A stretch of 32,487 bases of DNA. Origin: Chloroherpetonaceae bacterium. Its GTDB lineage: Bacteria; Bacteroidota; Chlorobiia; Chlorobiales; Chloroherpetonaceae. Where the stretch lies: positions 1 through 32,487 of the forward strand of contig JANQGG010000007.1 of the NCBI GenBank assembly GCA_028277445.1. Direction: 5' to 3'. Position numbers and translations under genes: made by a program. This document shows, piece after piece, positions 8,915-20,130 of the stretch. Positions within the stretch are counted from its first letter, which is position 1, and every line of letters begins with the position of its first letter. The notes under the pieces are model-generated. The model did not search any database. It was not told the DNA's origin and was given only the letters and a program-made list of their open reading frames with translations.

Positions 8915-10225
8915 ATGAACTTAATTGCAGTAGGCGTTAATCATAACACCGCATCGATTGAAATACGCGAAAGGGTTGCGTTAAACGACAAAGAAGCCCG
9001 CTCACTACTTACCGAGTTAATTGATAGCAAAATCGCCTCAGAAGCTTTAATTCTTTCTACCTGTAATCGAACAGAATTATATGTTGTTCCGGGACTTCCG
9101 GAGGTTACTGCCACGTATCTTAAAGATTATCTCATTACGCATAAGGGAATTCGCAAAGAAGTGACAAGAGATCATTTCTTTAATTTCTTTGCTTGCGGCG
9201 CTGTTCGACACTTCTTTAATGTAGCCTGCGCAATTGATTCACTCATTTTAGGGGAAGTTCAAATTATTGGACAGGTTAAAAACTCCTACAATCTGGCTGT
9301 TGAAATGAAAACAACCGGGCCGTTGATCAATAAAATGTGTCATACGGCATTTAGTGTTGCTAATCGTGTCAGAACCAAAACAAAACTTACCGCAGGTGCT
9401 GTTTCCGTAAGTTATGCGGCTGTTGAACTTACCAAAAAAGTTTATTCCGACTTATCCAATAAAAATATTCTACTGGTAGGCGCCGGTGATACTGCCAAAC
9501 TTGCTGCTAAGAATTTACTGGACAAAAAAGTCAAAGATTTTTATATCACCAACCGAACCCTTGCCAGAGCTGAATCATTGGCTGAAGAATTGGGTACCGG
9601 TAAAATTCTACCCATCGAAGATTTATATACCGATCTTCATCAGTTCGATATTGTGATCACGGCTGTAGGCGGCAATAATCATATTATTGAAGGCAAGCAT
9701 GTTTCCGATGCCATGCAGAAACGACACCGCCAACCCATGTTGATTTTAGATTTAGGCTTGCCACGAAATATCGCTCCTGATGTTGCCGAAGTAAACAATG
9801 TGTTTCTAAAAGATATTGATGATCTTAAGATGATCATTGACAGCAATCTTGAAAAACGACGAGCAGAGCTGCCAAGGGTTAAGCATATTATTCAAAAAGA
9901 TTTAATAGAGTACGCAAAATGGTACTTCTCATTAGAAGTTAAACCTACGATACAAGATCTTCAGGAAAAGTTCTTTACCATTAAAGAAAAAGAACTCGAG
10001 CGTATCAAAAACAAGGTTTCCCCTGAAGAGTATCAGCGTATGACCATTTTAGCAGAGCGTATCGTTAAAAAGCTGCTTCATTATCCCATCACAACAATCA
10101 AAGAACAAAGTAACGATACAACCGACCCAGTCAATTTTATCCGCTCGGTTTTTGACCTTGAAGAGCAAACCGAAGAATTTCCTGGTTTAGTATTTCCAAT
10201 CAACATCAAAAATCAAGATCATTGA
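8915..10225 (+). CDS. hemA: Glutamyl-tRNA reductase HemA
   Basis: HemA reduces glutamyl-tRNA(Glu) to glutamate-1-semialdehyde, the first committed step of C5-pathway tetrapyrrole synthesis. The active-site Cys50 lies in [10 protein letters not shown], with the [14 protein letters not shown] start typical of the family. The NADPH domain shows [19 protein letters not shown] at about residues 189-207, and [17 protein letters not shown] follows. A C-terminal dimerisation helix bundle completes a normal 436-residue protein. The stop codon overlaps the start of hemC, so the two are translationally coupled. The cluster hemA-hemC-hemD in this order is common in bacteria. Confidence 0.97.
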   Translation: MNLIAVGVNHNTASIEIRERVALNDKEARSLLTELIDSKIASEALILSTCNRTELYVVPGLPEVTATYLKDYLITHKGIRKEVTRDHFFNFFACGAVRHFFNVACAIDSLILGEVQIIGQVKNSYNLAVEMKTTGPLINKMCHTAFSVANRVRTKTKLTAGAVSVSYAAVELTKKVYSDLSNKNILLVGAGDTAKLAAKNLLDKKVKDFYITNRTLARAESLAEELGTGKILPIEDLYTDLHQFDIVITAVGGNNHIIEGKHVSDAMQKRHRQPMLILDLGLPRNIAPDVAEVNNVFLKDIDDLKMIIDSNLEKRRAELPRVKHIIQKDLIEYAKWYFSLEVKPTIQDLQEKFFTIKEKELERIKNKVSPEEYQRMTILAERIVKKLLHYPITTIKEQSNDTTDPVNFIRSVFDLEEQTEEFPGLVFPINIKNQDH

Positions 10226-11166
10226 AAGATAAATTAGTTATTGGTACCCGTTCAAGTGCATTAGCTTTATGGCAAGCAGAATATGTAAAAGCTCAGTTAG
10301 AAAAACACTATCCCGAATTAGATATCTCTTTACGGCATATCAAAACAACCGGTGATAAAATTTTAGATGCACCGCTTGCCAAGATTGGTGATAAAGGGCT
10401 CTTTACCCGTGAAATTGAGCATGTGATGCTTCGCAATGAGATTGATCTTGCCGTTCATAGCTTAAAAGACCTCCCAACCATCACCCCTGATGGTTTAATT
10501 ATTTCTGCTATTTCTGAGCGTGAAGATACTCGCGATGTGCTTATTGCAAAAGGCGATCATACCATCAAAACACTGCCTGAAGGGGCTGTGGTTGCCACAA
10601 GTAGCTTGCGCCGTCGTTCTCAGTTGCTTTCGTATCGCCCTGATTTGAAAACGGTTGACATCCGAGGTAATTTAAACACACGATTTAAGCGTTTCGAAGA
10701 AGGCGAAGCTGACGCCATGTTACTGGCTTATGCCGGCGTATACCGTTTGGAATTCTCTGATCGAATCAGTGAAATTATTGCACCTGATGTTATCATTCCT
10801 GCGGTTGGTCAGGGCGCTCTTGGTATCGAAACTCGAATTGATGATGATAAAACACGAAAGCTTGTTAGTGTTTTGAACGATGCTGAAACCGAAATCTGTG
10901 CCAAATGCGAACGTTCTCTTTTAAGAACGTTAGAAGGTGGCTGTCAAATCCCAATTGGCGCTTCTGCACGTTTCGAAGACGGAAAATTTAAATTCTCAGC
11001 TTATGTCGGTTCATTGAATGGTGAACGTGCCATTCGCAAAAATGTTGAATACCAGTCTGTAACTACCGTAGAATCAGCGGAAGCGATTGGTGTTGAAATT
11101 GCCAACATCATGCGAAACGAAGGCGCTGAAGACATTTTAAAGGAGATTCGACCTGAAGAGGTATGA
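10222..11166 (+). CDS. hemC: Porphobilinogen deaminase HemC
   Basis: HemC joins four porphobilinogens into hydroxymethylbilane. The start is a TTG (10222) that overlaps the hemA stop. It is chosen because the family always begins close to [14 protein letters not shown] and no ATG is near. Other signatures are [26 protein letters not shown], the arginine cluster [21 protein letters not shown], and [11 protein letters not shown]. Cys241 in the last motif carries the dipyrromethane cofactor. Length (314 residues) is normal. The gene ends in ATGA with the hemD start. Confidence 0.97.
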   Translation: MKDKLVIGTRSSALALWQAEYVKAQLEKHYPELDISLRHIKTTGDKILDAPLAKIGDKGLFTREIEHVMLRNEIDLAVHSLKDLPTITPDGLIISAISEREDTRDVLIAKGDHTIKTLPEGAVVATSSLRRRSQLLSYRPDLKTVDIRGNLNTRFKRFEEGEADAMLLAYAGVYRLEFSDRISEIIAPDVIIPAVGQGALGIETRIDDDKTRKLVSVLNDAETEICAKCERSLLRTLEGGCQIPIGASARFEDGKFKFSAYVGSLNGERAIRKNVEYQSVTTVESAEAIGVEIANIMRNEGAEDILKEIRPEEV

Positions 11167-11909
11167 AAACTGTTTTAATTACCCGTCCTAAAGATCAGTC
11201 AAAAACTCTAATAAAAGCTTTACAAAAGTACGGTTTGGATTATGTTTTATTTCCGACCATAGAAATTAAACCTGTTGTTGGCTGGTCTTTACCAGTAATT
11301 AATGATTATAAAGGCATCTTTTTTACAAGTGTCAATAGTGTTCGATTTTTTTTTGAACCTCTGATTTCAAAACACCCTAATATTGCCAGCGACCTTAACT
11401 CAATAAAGGTCTATGCGGTTGGGAAAAAAACTGCTGAAGCGCTTCATAATTACCAAGTTAAAACAGAGTCTCTTCCCTCAAAAGCTTATGCTACTGATTT
11501 AATGGCCATGATCTCTCCTGATGAGATTAAAGATCAAAAATTTTTATTTATTCGCGGTTCATTATCCCTGGGTATCATACCTGCAGAAGTTAAAAAATGC
11601 GGTGGGTTTTGTGACGAAATAACGGTTTATGCAAATCAGGCCCCTGTTGTTGAGGAACACGAAAAAAATCGCATAAAGTCGCTTATAAAATCAGGCAAAA
11701 TTGATTGTGTTGTTTTTACCAGCCCATCTACGGCTTCAAACTTTTTTAGTCTACTGCATTTGCAGCAATTACCTCAATACATCAAAATAGCTTCCATTGG
11801 AGAAACCACCTCTGCCGCATTAAACGATTTTAAGATCAAAACGGATATTATGCCATCCTATTCTACCGCTGAAGGTATTGCTGAAGCCATCTCCGGCTCT
11901 TTTTCTTAA
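11163..11909 (+). CDS. hemD: Uroporphyrinogen-III synthase HemD
   Basis: HemD closes and isomerises hydroxymethylbilane to uroporphyrinogen III. The family is poorly conserved, but typical elements are present: [20 protein letters not shown] at the start, [13 protein letters not shown] in the first half, [25 protein letters not shown] in the second half, and [11 protein letters not shown] near the end. The ATG overlaps the hemC stop by four bases. Length (248 residues) is normal. The downstream methyltransferase gene is convergent and only 7 bp away. Confidence 0.92.
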   Translation: MKTVLITRPKDQSKTLIKALQKYGLDYVLFPTIEIKPVVGWSLPVINDYKGIFFTSVNSVRFFFEPLISKHPNIASDLNSIKVYAVGKKTAEALHNYQVKTESLPSKAYATDLMAMISPDEIKDQKFLFIRGSLSLGIIPAEVKKCGGFCDEITVYANQAPVVEEHEKNRIKSLIKSGKIDCVVFTSPSTASNFFSLLHLQQLPQYIKIASIGETTSAALNDFKIKTDIMPSYSTAEGIAEAISGSFS

Positions 11910-11916
11910 GAAAGAT

Positions 11917-12696
11917 TTACTTTGATTGAAGTATAAAAGCCGCTTCAGTAGAAAACACGTTGTGAAAAATTTCACCGTTAACAATTGAAGGTAGCTTTAA
12001 CTCAGGCAAACCAAATTTCATTTTAAATACCGGTCTTAAAAGATAAAACTCTTCATGGTAGATGCTGTAGCCCGTTTCCTGAGCCGCAGTCTTAAATTTT
12101 TCAACGCTTAGTTTAATCTCACTAATTTTTTTTACCTCCTGCACATCATTTGGCCTGCCTGAACTAATGAGCTTAAAAAATACGCTTTGAGGTAAGAATT
12201 GCAGATACGGGAAATTTCCCCAAAAATTTTTTACGGTATGCTGGTGGGCCCCAAAAGGTGAGTAAAAAGGAGGAAATGTAACAAAAAGAAAACCGCCTGG
12301 TTTAATTAATGGCTTAATATTTTTTAAAGCCAGGTTGGTGTCTTGCAAATGTTCAATAACATCTCTTAACAACACCAAATCAAAATTTTTTATCCAATCT
12401 TTTTCAGGCTCATTCTGAAGTATGTTGTGCGATGTTAAATGAATTTCCAAGCCTTGCTCCAGGATGAATTGTTTTCCTTCGCGGATGCGTTCTTCATTTA
12501 TATCCGTACCAACGGCCATGCCAACACCTGCTTTTACAAATGCAGTTAAAACACCGCCTTCGCCACAGCCAACTTCAAACACATTATCACCCGGTTTAAA
12601 GACCTTTTGTTTCATCAAGTTTGGCACCAAAACTTCAGTACCCAGTCGATGCTGATAATTCCAGTTATATTTGATTTGTTCGGCAACACTTTGCAT
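11917..12696 (-). CDS. Class I SAM-dependent methyltransferase
   Basis: A 259-residue protein with a Rossmann methyltransferase fold. Motif I is VFEVGCGEGGVLTAFVKAG (about 38-56), motif II is GTDINEERI (about 63-71), and motif IV is DLVLLRDVIEHLQD (about 105-118), followed by KPGGFLFVTFPPFYSPFG. This resembles the UbiG-like Methyltransf_11 group acting on small molecules or lipids. The substrate is not evident. It is convergent with hemD, so tetrapyrrole methylation cannot be inferred from an operon. It starts with an ATG at 12696. Confidence 0.82.
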   Translation of the reverse strand: MQSVAEQIKYNWNYQHRLGTEVLVPNLMKQKVFKPGDNVFEVGCGEGGVLTAFVKAGVGMAVGTDINEERIREGKQFILEQGLEIHLTSHNILQNEPEKDWIKNFDLVLLRDVIEHLQDTNLALKNIKPLIKPGGFLFVTFPPFYSPFGAHQHTVKNFWGNFPYLQFLPQSVFFKLISSGRPNDVQEVKKISEIKLSVEKFKTAAQETGYSIYHEEFYLLRPVFKMKFGLPELKLPSIVNGEIFHNVFSTEAAFILQSK

Positions 12697-12737
12697 ATGA
12701 ACTTCTTAAGCATTTTAAATTGTGTGGCCATAAAATA

Positions 12738-12762
12738 AAAAAACGGCTTTAAAAAAGCCGTT
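12738..12762. terminator. Intrinsic terminator hairpin
   Basis: AAAACGGCTTT, a 3-base A loop, AAAGCCGTTTT: a perfect 11-bp stem with an A-run on the left, so that the minus-strand transcript of the hisN region ends in a U-run. It also has TCAATTTTT on its right. It separates the methyltransferase gene from hisN. Confidence 0.85.
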
Positions 12763-12945
12763 TTCAATTTTTATCTAATGACAATCACGCTAGTGAAGGT
12801 TAGTGCTTCAAGCACTTATATTCAGTATTTTTAGGAGACTTACTTCTATGTTACTCAGCCCTCCTTTCATATTTAACTAACACATTTTTTATTCGTTTAG
12901 ATCAACGTAATGTTACGTAGTCAAGCCAATAATTTTCTAAAATTA
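12763..12945. other. Non-coding spacer with small palindromes
   Basis: Between the terminator and the hisN stop there are two compact inverted repeats, AGTGCTT-C-AAGCACT (12802-12816) and ACGTAA-TG-TTACGT (12905-12918). On the plus strand AGGAG at 12833-12837 precedes, at some distance, an ATG at 12848 with only ten codons. No family of RNA or leader peptide is recognised. Confidence 0.35.
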
Positions 12946-13698
12946 TCAAATTTTTTTCAGCAAGTGATCACTAATATTTGCATTGGCGCTTACCAACCCC
13001 CGGCCATAAATGGTGGTTGCTCCCGTATAATCAAAACACCTTCCGCCGGCTTCTTCTACGATTGGAATTAATGCTGCACAATCCCAGGGGCTCATTTCCG
13101 GTTCAATAACCACATCAGCTTGCCCCGAAGCAACAAGCATATGTGCGTAACAATCACCCCAACCTCTCAATAATCCCACTTCATGCTTAATTTTTTCAAA
13201 AGGATGGTCAGAATGTTCGGTTAAGAATTTTCCATCCGTAAATACAAAGGTGGCTTCATTTAAATCGGAAATATCCGATACCGAAATTCGGCTGAAATTT
13301 TTATAAGCTCCCGAACCTTTTTCCGCATAATACATGATGTTGAGCGCCGGAAAGTTAACAACGCCTACCTTTATTTGGTCATTTACTTCCAAACCGATCA
13401 ACACGCCATAGAGTGGCACACCGTGAATAAACGATTTTGTGCCATCAATTGGGTCTATAATCCATTTTCTGCCATTCTTGGATTGAGCGTCGCCATATTC
13501 TTCACCTAAAATCGCATCATCCGGAAACTTTTGATTTAATTGAGTTCTAATGAGTTGTTCGGTGTTTTTATCTGCAATGGTAACCGGGGATTTATCTCTT
13601 TTTTTTTCTACAACCAACGAAGGCTGTCCAAAATACTTCAAGGTTTCTTTTCCTGCCAACTCGGCAATTTCAAGAGCAATTTGCAAATCTTCTGTCAT
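12946..13698 (-). CDS. hisN: HisN-type inositol-monophosphatase-family phosphatase
   Basis: A 250-residue metal-dependent phosphatase. Metal-site motifs are GEEYG (about 66-70), DPIDGTKSFIHGVPLYG (about 82-98) and SPWDCAALIPIVEEAGG (about 203-219). The stretch LLRGWGDCYAHMLVASGQAD matches the HisN branch, which dephosphorylates histidinol phosphate, better than inositol monophosphatases proper. No other his gene is near, so the histidine-pathway assignment rests on the motifs. It lies 8 bp downstream of the E1 dehydrogenase gene on the same strand, probably cotranscribed with it. Confidence 0.85.
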   Translation of the reverse strand: MTEDLQIALEIAELAGKETLKYFGQPSLVVEKKRDKSPVTIADKNTEQLIRTQLNQKFPDDAILGEEYGDAQSKNGRKWIIDPIDGTKSFIHGVPLYGVLIGLEVNDQIKVGVVNFPALNIMYYAEKGSGAYKNFSRISVSDISDLNEATFVFTDGKFLTEHSDHPFEKIKHEVGLLRGWGDCYAHMLVASGQADVVIEPEMSPWDCAALIPIVEEAGGRCFDYTGATTIYGRGLVSANANISDHLLKKI

Positions 13699-13706
13699 GT
13701 TATGGT

Positions 13707-15812
13707 TTAATAATTAGCAAGTTTTAAAGCCTCGTCATAGACTTTTTGATCGTTTAATAAAATTTCATTTTCAAGCACCTTTGCAAAACCAACCGGCGTA
13801 TCGTATGAGCCTAACCTGAAAATCGGGGCATCCAGGTGCTCAAAACATTCCTCGGCTATTATTGCTGAAATTTCACCGCCAAATCCGCCGGTTTTTTTAT
13901 CCTCATGCACAACCAAAACCTTGTTGGTTTTAATGACTGTTTGTTTAATGCTTTCGATATCCAACGGGATTAACGTTCTTAAATCAAGCACCTCGGTTGA
14001 TATCCCATAATCATGTTGCAATCGCTCAGCAGCCCTCATTGCATTATGAATGGTTGTGCCATACGAAATAATCGATAAATCCTTACCATATCGTCTGAAG
14101 CGAGCTTTACCAAATGGAATAAGAATATCCGGTTTCAATCGTTTGGTTTTAGCCCAAGGATGATTGTATAAAAATTTGGGCTCTAACATAACCGTTACAC
14201 CTTTGGATCGCATCGCGGAACGAACTAAACCCTGGACATCGTCGGCAAAGGCAGGCGCAATAATTCGCAATCCGGGAAGGGTTGTAAATGACCCTTCAAC
14301 ATTTTGAGAATGATACAAACCACCGTTAATGTAACCTCCTGAGGCAATTCGTATCAACATATTTGGCGTAAATTTTCCGTTTGTTCGCCAGTATTCATGC
14401 GAGGTTTCAACAATTTGCTCCATTGCCGGCCAAATATAATCGGCAAATTCAGCGCCTTCAACAATCACATGCACATCATCACGATATCGGCAAAACCCGT
14501 TGGCCGTGCCGACAATAAAATCTTCAGCAATTGGTGCGTTAAAAATACGATGATTCCCGAATTTTTTCAGCATGCCTTTTTCGGCATTAAACACGCCCCC
14601 TTTATCTTTAGAAGCCACATCTTGTCCCCAAAGAAATGTATGCTTGTTATGTTCAAACTCTTCTATTTGTGTAAAGTTGATGGCTTGTAAAAGCTTGATG
14701 AGGTCTTGTTCATAATACTCATCATCCATTTCCGGTGTATCCAGCAAATGAACCTCGCCATCATAGGGTTCAAATTCAGGAAAAATAAAATTTTTGACAG
14801 ACGCCGGGTCAGGTAAAGGCGCCTGTTCAGCCTTGGGCATAACCAGGCTTAGTTCTTTTTCATTTTCTTTTTCTATGGCTTTTAATTCCTTTTCGGTTAT
14901 GGCGTTCGATTCTAAAATAAATGCTCTGAACTTAGGCAATGGATCACGCTTTTTGGCTTGCTCCAACTCTTTATGTGATCGATATAACAAATGGTTATCG
15001 GAGTTTGAATGCGAACCAATGCGTTCGCAATCGGCATGAACCATAACAGCACCATTACCGGCTTTAACATGCTCAACGGCTTGTTGCATGGCCTGCCAGG
15101 AATCCAAAACATCAGTGCCATCGCAAAAAATCAATTTCAAATTCTTAAACCCGGAAAAATTCTCCGTGACCTTAACATTAGCGGTTTGCTCATGAACAGG
15201 CACTGAAATCCCATATCGGTTGTTTTGTATGACAAAAATAACCGGTAACAACTCTCTGGATGCGCCATTCACGGCTTCATAAAAATAACCTTCCGAGCAT
15301 GCCGAATCCCCCCCTGAATAAAATGCAATTTCATCGCCCTTGTATTTTTTGATGGCTCTGGCTACGCCAACAGCATGCAGGGAATGATTGCCGGTTAATG
15401 ACGATACATTCTGAATCCTGATTTCAGGTTTTGCGAAATGGTTCGACATATGCCTGCCGCCACTGGCCACATCTGTTGCCCTGGATAAACCATTTAATAA
15501 TATTTCTTCTGCCGTTAAGCCTCCGGCAAGTGTGGTTAGCATATCGCGATAATAGGGAAATAGAAAATCTTTACTTTGTCTGAATGAAAGACCCAGCGCC
15601 AACTGTATTCCATCATGGCCTTGATAAGGCGCATGATAAGACCATCCCATCCCTTTTTTAAGGTACCCTGCTGCTTTAAGATCCAGTTGTCGACCCAAAT
15701 GCAACAGCTTATAACATTTCAGGAGAAAGGGTTTATCAATTTTACCATCATACTTGATTTGTTGCGAAGGTTTTTCCAACGTTGCCGTTTGAGCATTGTT
15801 TTTTTTGGGCAT
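13707..15812 (-). CDS. Fused alpha-beta E1 component of a 2-oxoacid dehydrogenase
   Basis: A thiamine-diphosphate enzyme that decarboxylates a 2-oxoacid and passes the acyl group to a lipoyl E2. The N-terminal half (about 1-330) is the E1-alpha type: GHDGIQLALGLSF, GGRHMSNHFAKPE, and the ThDP motif running from GGDSACSEGYFYEAVN to VIFVIQNNRYGISVP. The C-terminal half (about 370-701) is the E1-beta transketolase-like part: FLWGQDVASKDKGGVFNAEK, ending with LDLRTLIPLDIESIKQTV and VVHEDKKTGGFGGEI. The 701-residue fused form is common in Bacteroidetes/Chlorobi and is usually annotated as branched-chain or pyruvate-type. No E2 or E3 gene is adjacent, so the substrate is uncertain. Confidence 0.88.
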   Translation of the reverse strand: MPKKNNAQTATLEKPSQQIKYDGKIDKPFLLKCYKLLHLGRQLDLKAAGYLKKGMGWSYHAPYQGHDGIQLALGLSFRQSKDFLFPYYRDMLTTLAGGLTAEEILLNGLSRATDVASGGRHMSNHFAKPEIRIQNVSSLTGNHSLHAVGVARAIKKYKGDEIAFYSGGDSACSEGYFYEAVNGASRELLPVIFVIQNNRYGISVPVHEQTANVKVTENFSGFKNLKLIFCDGTDVLDSWQAMQQAVEHVKAGNGAVMVHADCERIGSHSNSDNHLLYRSHKELEQAKKRDPLPKFRAFILESNAITEKELKAIEKENEKELSLVMPKAEQAPLPDPASVKNFIFPEFEPYDGEVHLLDTPEMDDEYYEQDLIKLLQAINFTQIEEFEHNKHTFLWGQDVASKDKGGVFNAEKGMLKKFGNHRIFNAPIAEDFIVGTANGFCRYRDDVHVIVEGAEFADYIWPAMEQIVETSHEYWRTNGKFTPNMLIRIASGGYINGGLYHSQNVEGSFTTLPGLRIIAPAFADDVQGLVRSAMRSKGVTVMLEPKFLYNHPWAKTKRLKPDILIPFGKARFRRYGKDLSIISYGTTIHNAMRAAERLQHDYGISTEVLDLRTLIPLDIESIKQTVIKTNKVLVVHEDKKTGGFGGEISAIIAEECFEHLDAPIFRLGSYDTPVGFAKVLENEILLNDQKVYDEALKLANY

Positions 15813-16032
15813 GGAAAATGTTTTTTAGGTTCAAGTTTCTCGTTCTAAGTAAAAAACTGGTTTAGCAATTCTTTTCAATATTAACATGCTGCTGTAAATT
15901 ATCCGTTCTGATGTTAGGGAAAACAATGTTGATTATGCGCGCTCAATCCTTTGGATTTTACGACAATTTTCATAAATAAACATTATCTTCATTCAACGCA
16001 AGCTAATAGAATTTCATTTTTAGAATCGGTAA

Positions 16033-17058
<1,026 letters not shown>

Positions 17059-17079
17059 CAACAAGTCATTTTTGTAACT

Positions 17080-17112
17080 AAAGGGGCAAAATCATAATTG
17101 CCCCTTTATTGT
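17080..17112 (+). terminator. Intrinsic terminator after hemB
   Basis: AAAGGGGCAA (17080-17089) pairs perfectly with TTGCCCCTTT (17098-17107) across an 8-base loop, followed by ATTGTTTTT. It lies 22 bp after the hemB stop and isolates hemB from aroC. Confidence 0.92.
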
Positions 17113-17189
17113 TTTTAATCATCAACTATCATTGTCTAAAACGGCAATTTGTTTTTTTATTAGCCTTTAACCATTTCATTACTCTATAC

Positions 17190-18380
17190 ATGATCAGATA
17201 TTTAACATCCGGCGAATCGCATGGGCCGGCATTGGTTAGCATTGTTGAGGGACTGCCTGCAGGCGTTCGTATTACCCCTGAAGATATAAATGTTCATTTA
17301 AAGCGCAGGCAACTGGGTTACGGACGAGGAAAACGAATGGTTATTGAATCGGATAAGGTTGAAATTTTGTCCGGCATTCGCTTCGGACTTTCAATTGGTT
17401 CGCCAATTTCTTTAATGATTAAAAACAAAGACTGGGAAAACTGGACCACGAAAATGAACCAGTTTTCAAAGCCTGAAACCCCGGTTGCATCCATTGATAT
17501 ACCCAGGCCCGGACATGCTGATTTTTCGGGTCGTCTAAAATATGGGTTTGATGATATCAGACCGGTTATTGAACGCTCCTCGGCTCGCGAAACTGCATCG
17601 CGAGTTGCCGGATGCACGCCCTCGCGTATGTTTTTAAAAACATTCGGAATTGAAATCGGAAGTTATGTTTCTGCAATTGGCAAAGCCATTGAAGAACCGT
17701 TTAATCCAAAAGCAGATCAAATTCTACAGGATGGCGCCGAAACGCTCATGCAAAAAGCCGATGCCTCCCCGGTTCGAATGTTAGACAGCCACCTGGAAGA
17801 TCAAGCCATTAAAGCCATTGATGAAGCCAAATCACTCGGCGATACATTAGGGGGCGTGATTGAAGTTTTTGTTACCGGCCTGCCTATTGGCCTCGGAAAT
17901 TATGTCCATTTCGATAGACGATTAAGCGCTCAATTAGCCTCTGCGATCCTCTCTATTCAGGCCGTAAAAGGATTTGAAATCGGCCACGCATTTACCAATG
18001 CCACAAACTTAGGTTCCGAAGTTCACGATCAGTTCTATCTTAGCGAATCCGGCGAACCAAAGCGCAAAACCAACCGTGCCGGCGGTATGGAAGGCGGCAT
18101 GACAAATGGCGAAATTTTGCATCTGCGTGTAGCTATGAAACCCATTTCAACGCTGATGTCGCCACTAAGCTCATTTAACTTTAAATCCATGCAACCGGTT
18201 GCCTCTCATATTGAACGTAGCGATACATGCGCTGTGCCTGCATGTGGCGTTATCGCAGAATCTGTCATAGCGCCGGTTTTAGCCAATGCCATTATAGAAA
18301 AATTCGGTTCGGACTGTGTGAGCGATATTCAAGCAAATATAGATTTGTATCTGGAGCGATTATCAAACACCTTTCACTAA
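17190..18380 (+). CDS. aroC: Chorismate synthase AroC
   Basis: AroC converts 5-enolpyruvylshikimate-3-phosphate to chorismate, needing reduced FMN. The chosen ATG at 17190 gives MIRYLTSGESHGPALVSIVE, the invariant family N-terminus. The open frame extends 27 codons upstream but overlaps the hemB terminator region and lacks family similarity. Further signatures are RRQLGYGRGKRM, PGHADFSGRLKYGFDDIRPV, then RSSARETASRVAG, and AGGMEGGMTNGE. Length (396 residues) is within the family range. An imperfect terminator hairpin follows. Confidence 0.96.
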   Translation: MIRYLTSGESHGPALVSIVEGLPAGVRITPEDINVHLKRRQLGYGRGKRMVIESDKVEILSGIRFGLSIGSPISLMIKNKDWENWTTKMNQFSKPETPVASIDIPRPGHADFSGRLKYGFDDIRPVIERSSARETASRVAGCTPSRMFLKTFGIEIGSYVSAIGKAIEEPFNPKADQILQDGAETLMQKADASPVRMLDSHLEDQAIKAIDEAKSLGDTLGGVIEVFVTGLPIGLGNYVHFDRRLSAQLASAILSIQAVKGFEIGHAFTNATNLGSEVHDQFYLSESGEPKRKTNRAGGMEGGMTNGEILHLRVAMKPISTLMSPLSSFNFKSMQPVASHIERSDTCAVPACGVIAESVIAPVLANAIIEKFGSDCVSDIQANIDLYLERLSNTFH

Positions 18381-18385
18381 AAAAA

Positions 18386-18411
18386 TGTCAAACCAGCTAT
18401 CTGGATTGACA
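18386..18411. terminator. Bidirectional hairpin between aroC and the GWxTD gene
   Basis: TGTCAA-A-CCAG, loop CTAT, CTGG-A-TTGACA: a symmetric stem with one A-A mismatch, 6 bp after the aroC stop and preceded by an A-run. The genes on both sides converge on it. Confidence 0.7.
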
Positions 18412-18435
18412 ATCCCAAAAGAATTAAAATAGAAC

Positions 18436-19794
18436 CTATTGACTGGAGCGATTTTCTTCGACCAGTTTATAGTTTCCATTGTTTGATTTATCTACAAACG
18501 TAAATGTTTTATTTATGGGCGGTCCGTATCGCCAGGTTTCTTCAGTTGGCCGGTTAAATGGAAACTTCCGATCCATGGATTCAGGCTTACCATATAAAAT
18601 GTAGATTTTGCCCCGATCGGTGCGCCAGCCAAATTCGCGCGGTGTATAAAAATTAAAAAAGGTGTAGTCCACCCGGCGGAAAAATTCGGTCATAACTTCA
18701 TTATACTCCGTGTTAGGAGTGGGGTCTTTCGCTTTCCAGAATGATTTGAACTTTGCATGCCGATCCTGCTCGCTTCCCGACATTAAACTCATTGTTTCTT
18801 CCGGGGTTAAAATGTGCTCCATGAGTCGCAGCGCCAAATCAATATCATATAAAGGATATGGCATGGTGATCCATGCATTTTCAAACTCCTCAGTTTTTAC
18901 GATGCTATCTGTGGCTGATTTTGCAGTGATGTTTAGTTTGTATTTCGCATTTGAAAGTTTTTTTGAATCAATATCTAATCGCACAATTTTGGCAAACGAT
19001 TGCTTTGATTTTTTAACTGAAACACTTGATGATCTTTCATCCGAAGCCACAAATACATTCGGATAAATAGCAACCATTGATTTAGCGGGTATTGTGCCTT
19101 TTTTGACCACACTCTCTTTTTCTTCATCAGAATTGATGATTCGAATGAGTTTATAGGTAAGCTCTTTAATGGGCATTTCGTTGTGCGACACAACTTTTAC
19201 AAAGGCCTCATAAGCTTTCCCATAATGACCTTTTTCTGAGATGGCCAACGGTTTTAAAACAAGCTCTTGCTCTGAATTTATAACGTTTGAAACAAACAAA
19301 AGATCGGAGATTTCCAAATTTGAGCTTGCGTCCGTTTCAATCTTAAGCTCTTCGTTGTGGCTTTTAATTAATTTTTGGGTGTTATTGTCATAAAATTCCG
19401 CAACAAACTTATACTCCCCTTTTTTTAAGTCTAGAACTGCTGCTCCCGAAATAAATTTATTTTTGCTTTCAGTTTCTTTAAAACTTTTTACAACAACTCT
19501 GCGCTGCAATATTTTTCGGTTTACTGCTTTTTTATTGGTTAAAATTTCAACGGCAAACGTTAATGATGATTCATAATCGCCACCTTCCTTTTGATGAAAG
19601 ACCAAAAAATTGTACGGCGCTTTAAAATCAACAAACAACTTCACCGAATCGGGTGATGCGGAAGGAAAAATGAGCGTTTCTATAAAAAATTTCGGCTTAC
19701 TGTGCTTTCTGACAAGTTCTATGTATCGTTCTTGCGAAAAAACGTCAGGGATAAGAGCGCCAAAAAAAATAATGGCTGGCAATAGCTTTTTCAT
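18436..19794 (-). CDS. Exported GWxTD-domain protein
   Basis: A 452-residue protein with a cleavable-type signal (MKKLLPAIIFFGALIPDVFS, then QERY). The C-terminal domain contains FYTPREFGWRTDRGKIYILY, which holds the GWxTD motif, then GKPESMDRKFPF and ETWRYG, typical of this Bacteroidetes/Chlorobi/Acidobacteria family. The long middle has beta-rich, lipocalin- or Ig-like patterns (KYKLNITAKSATDSIVKTEE). The function of GWxTD proteins is not known. It probably acts in the periplasm. It is monocistronic between a terminator and a non-coding gap. Confidence 0.82.
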   Translation of the reverse strand: MKKLLPAIIFFGALIPDVFSQERYIELVRKHSKPKFFIETLIFPSASPDSVKLFVDFKAPYNFLVFHQKEGGDYESSLTFAVEILTNKKAVNRKILQRRVVVKSFKETESKNKFISGAAVLDLKKGEYKFVAEFYDNNTQKLIKSHNEELKIETDASSNLEISDLLFVSNVINSEQELVLKPLAISEKGHYGKAYEAFVKVVSHNEMPIKELTYKLIRIINSDEEKESVVKKGTIPAKSMVAIYPNVFVASDERSSSVSVKKSKQSFAKIVRLDIDSKKLSNAKYKLNITAKSATDSIVKTEEFENAWITMPYPLYDIDLALRLMEHILTPEETMSLMSGSEQDRHAKFKSFWKAKDPTPNTEYNEVMTEFFRRVDYTFFNFYTPREFGWRTDRGKIYILYGKPESMDRKFPFNRPTEETWRYGPPINKTFTFVDKSNNGNYKLVEENRSSQ

Positions 19795-20130
19795 AGCAAA
19801 AGAAATTTAGTAAACTACAATACGTGCTTTTACTTTGCTTCAATCTTGTGTAGAAGTTTTACTAAGAATAAACAATTCCCTAATATGAATGAAAAATTGG
19901 CAGAAAAAAGTAGTGAGTTGCCCCCCTAACTAGACAACCCACTTGCGGCTGGAGAGAGAAATAGTAAATAACTACTTTTATACTATCAACTTTTGTGCCA
20001 AAATTAAATACCAAATTTAAAAAGTTTTTATTAGTAGTTTTTAACGCTTTTTTTCTATACTTGAAGCCTTTATGATAAGCTCAAGTGTGTAAATGTCTAC
20101 ACTCAATGGGACTAAATTCTTCGATACTGT
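19795..20130. other. Non-coding divergent region between GWxTD gene and smpB
   Basis: About 335 bp without a plausible open frame. It must hold divergent promoters for the GWxTD gene and for smpB-tyrS. A G+C-richer patch at 19915-19965 interrupts AT-rich sequence. I could not fold it into a known RNA, and there is no tmRNA-like end (no CCA or tag reading frame) in it despite smpB being next. Confidence 0.4.

Noticed and set aside
14397-15206. Plus-strand open frames inside the E1 dehydrogenase gene
   Set aside because: Antisense shadows of a gene whose both halves carry clear thiamine-enzyme motifs.
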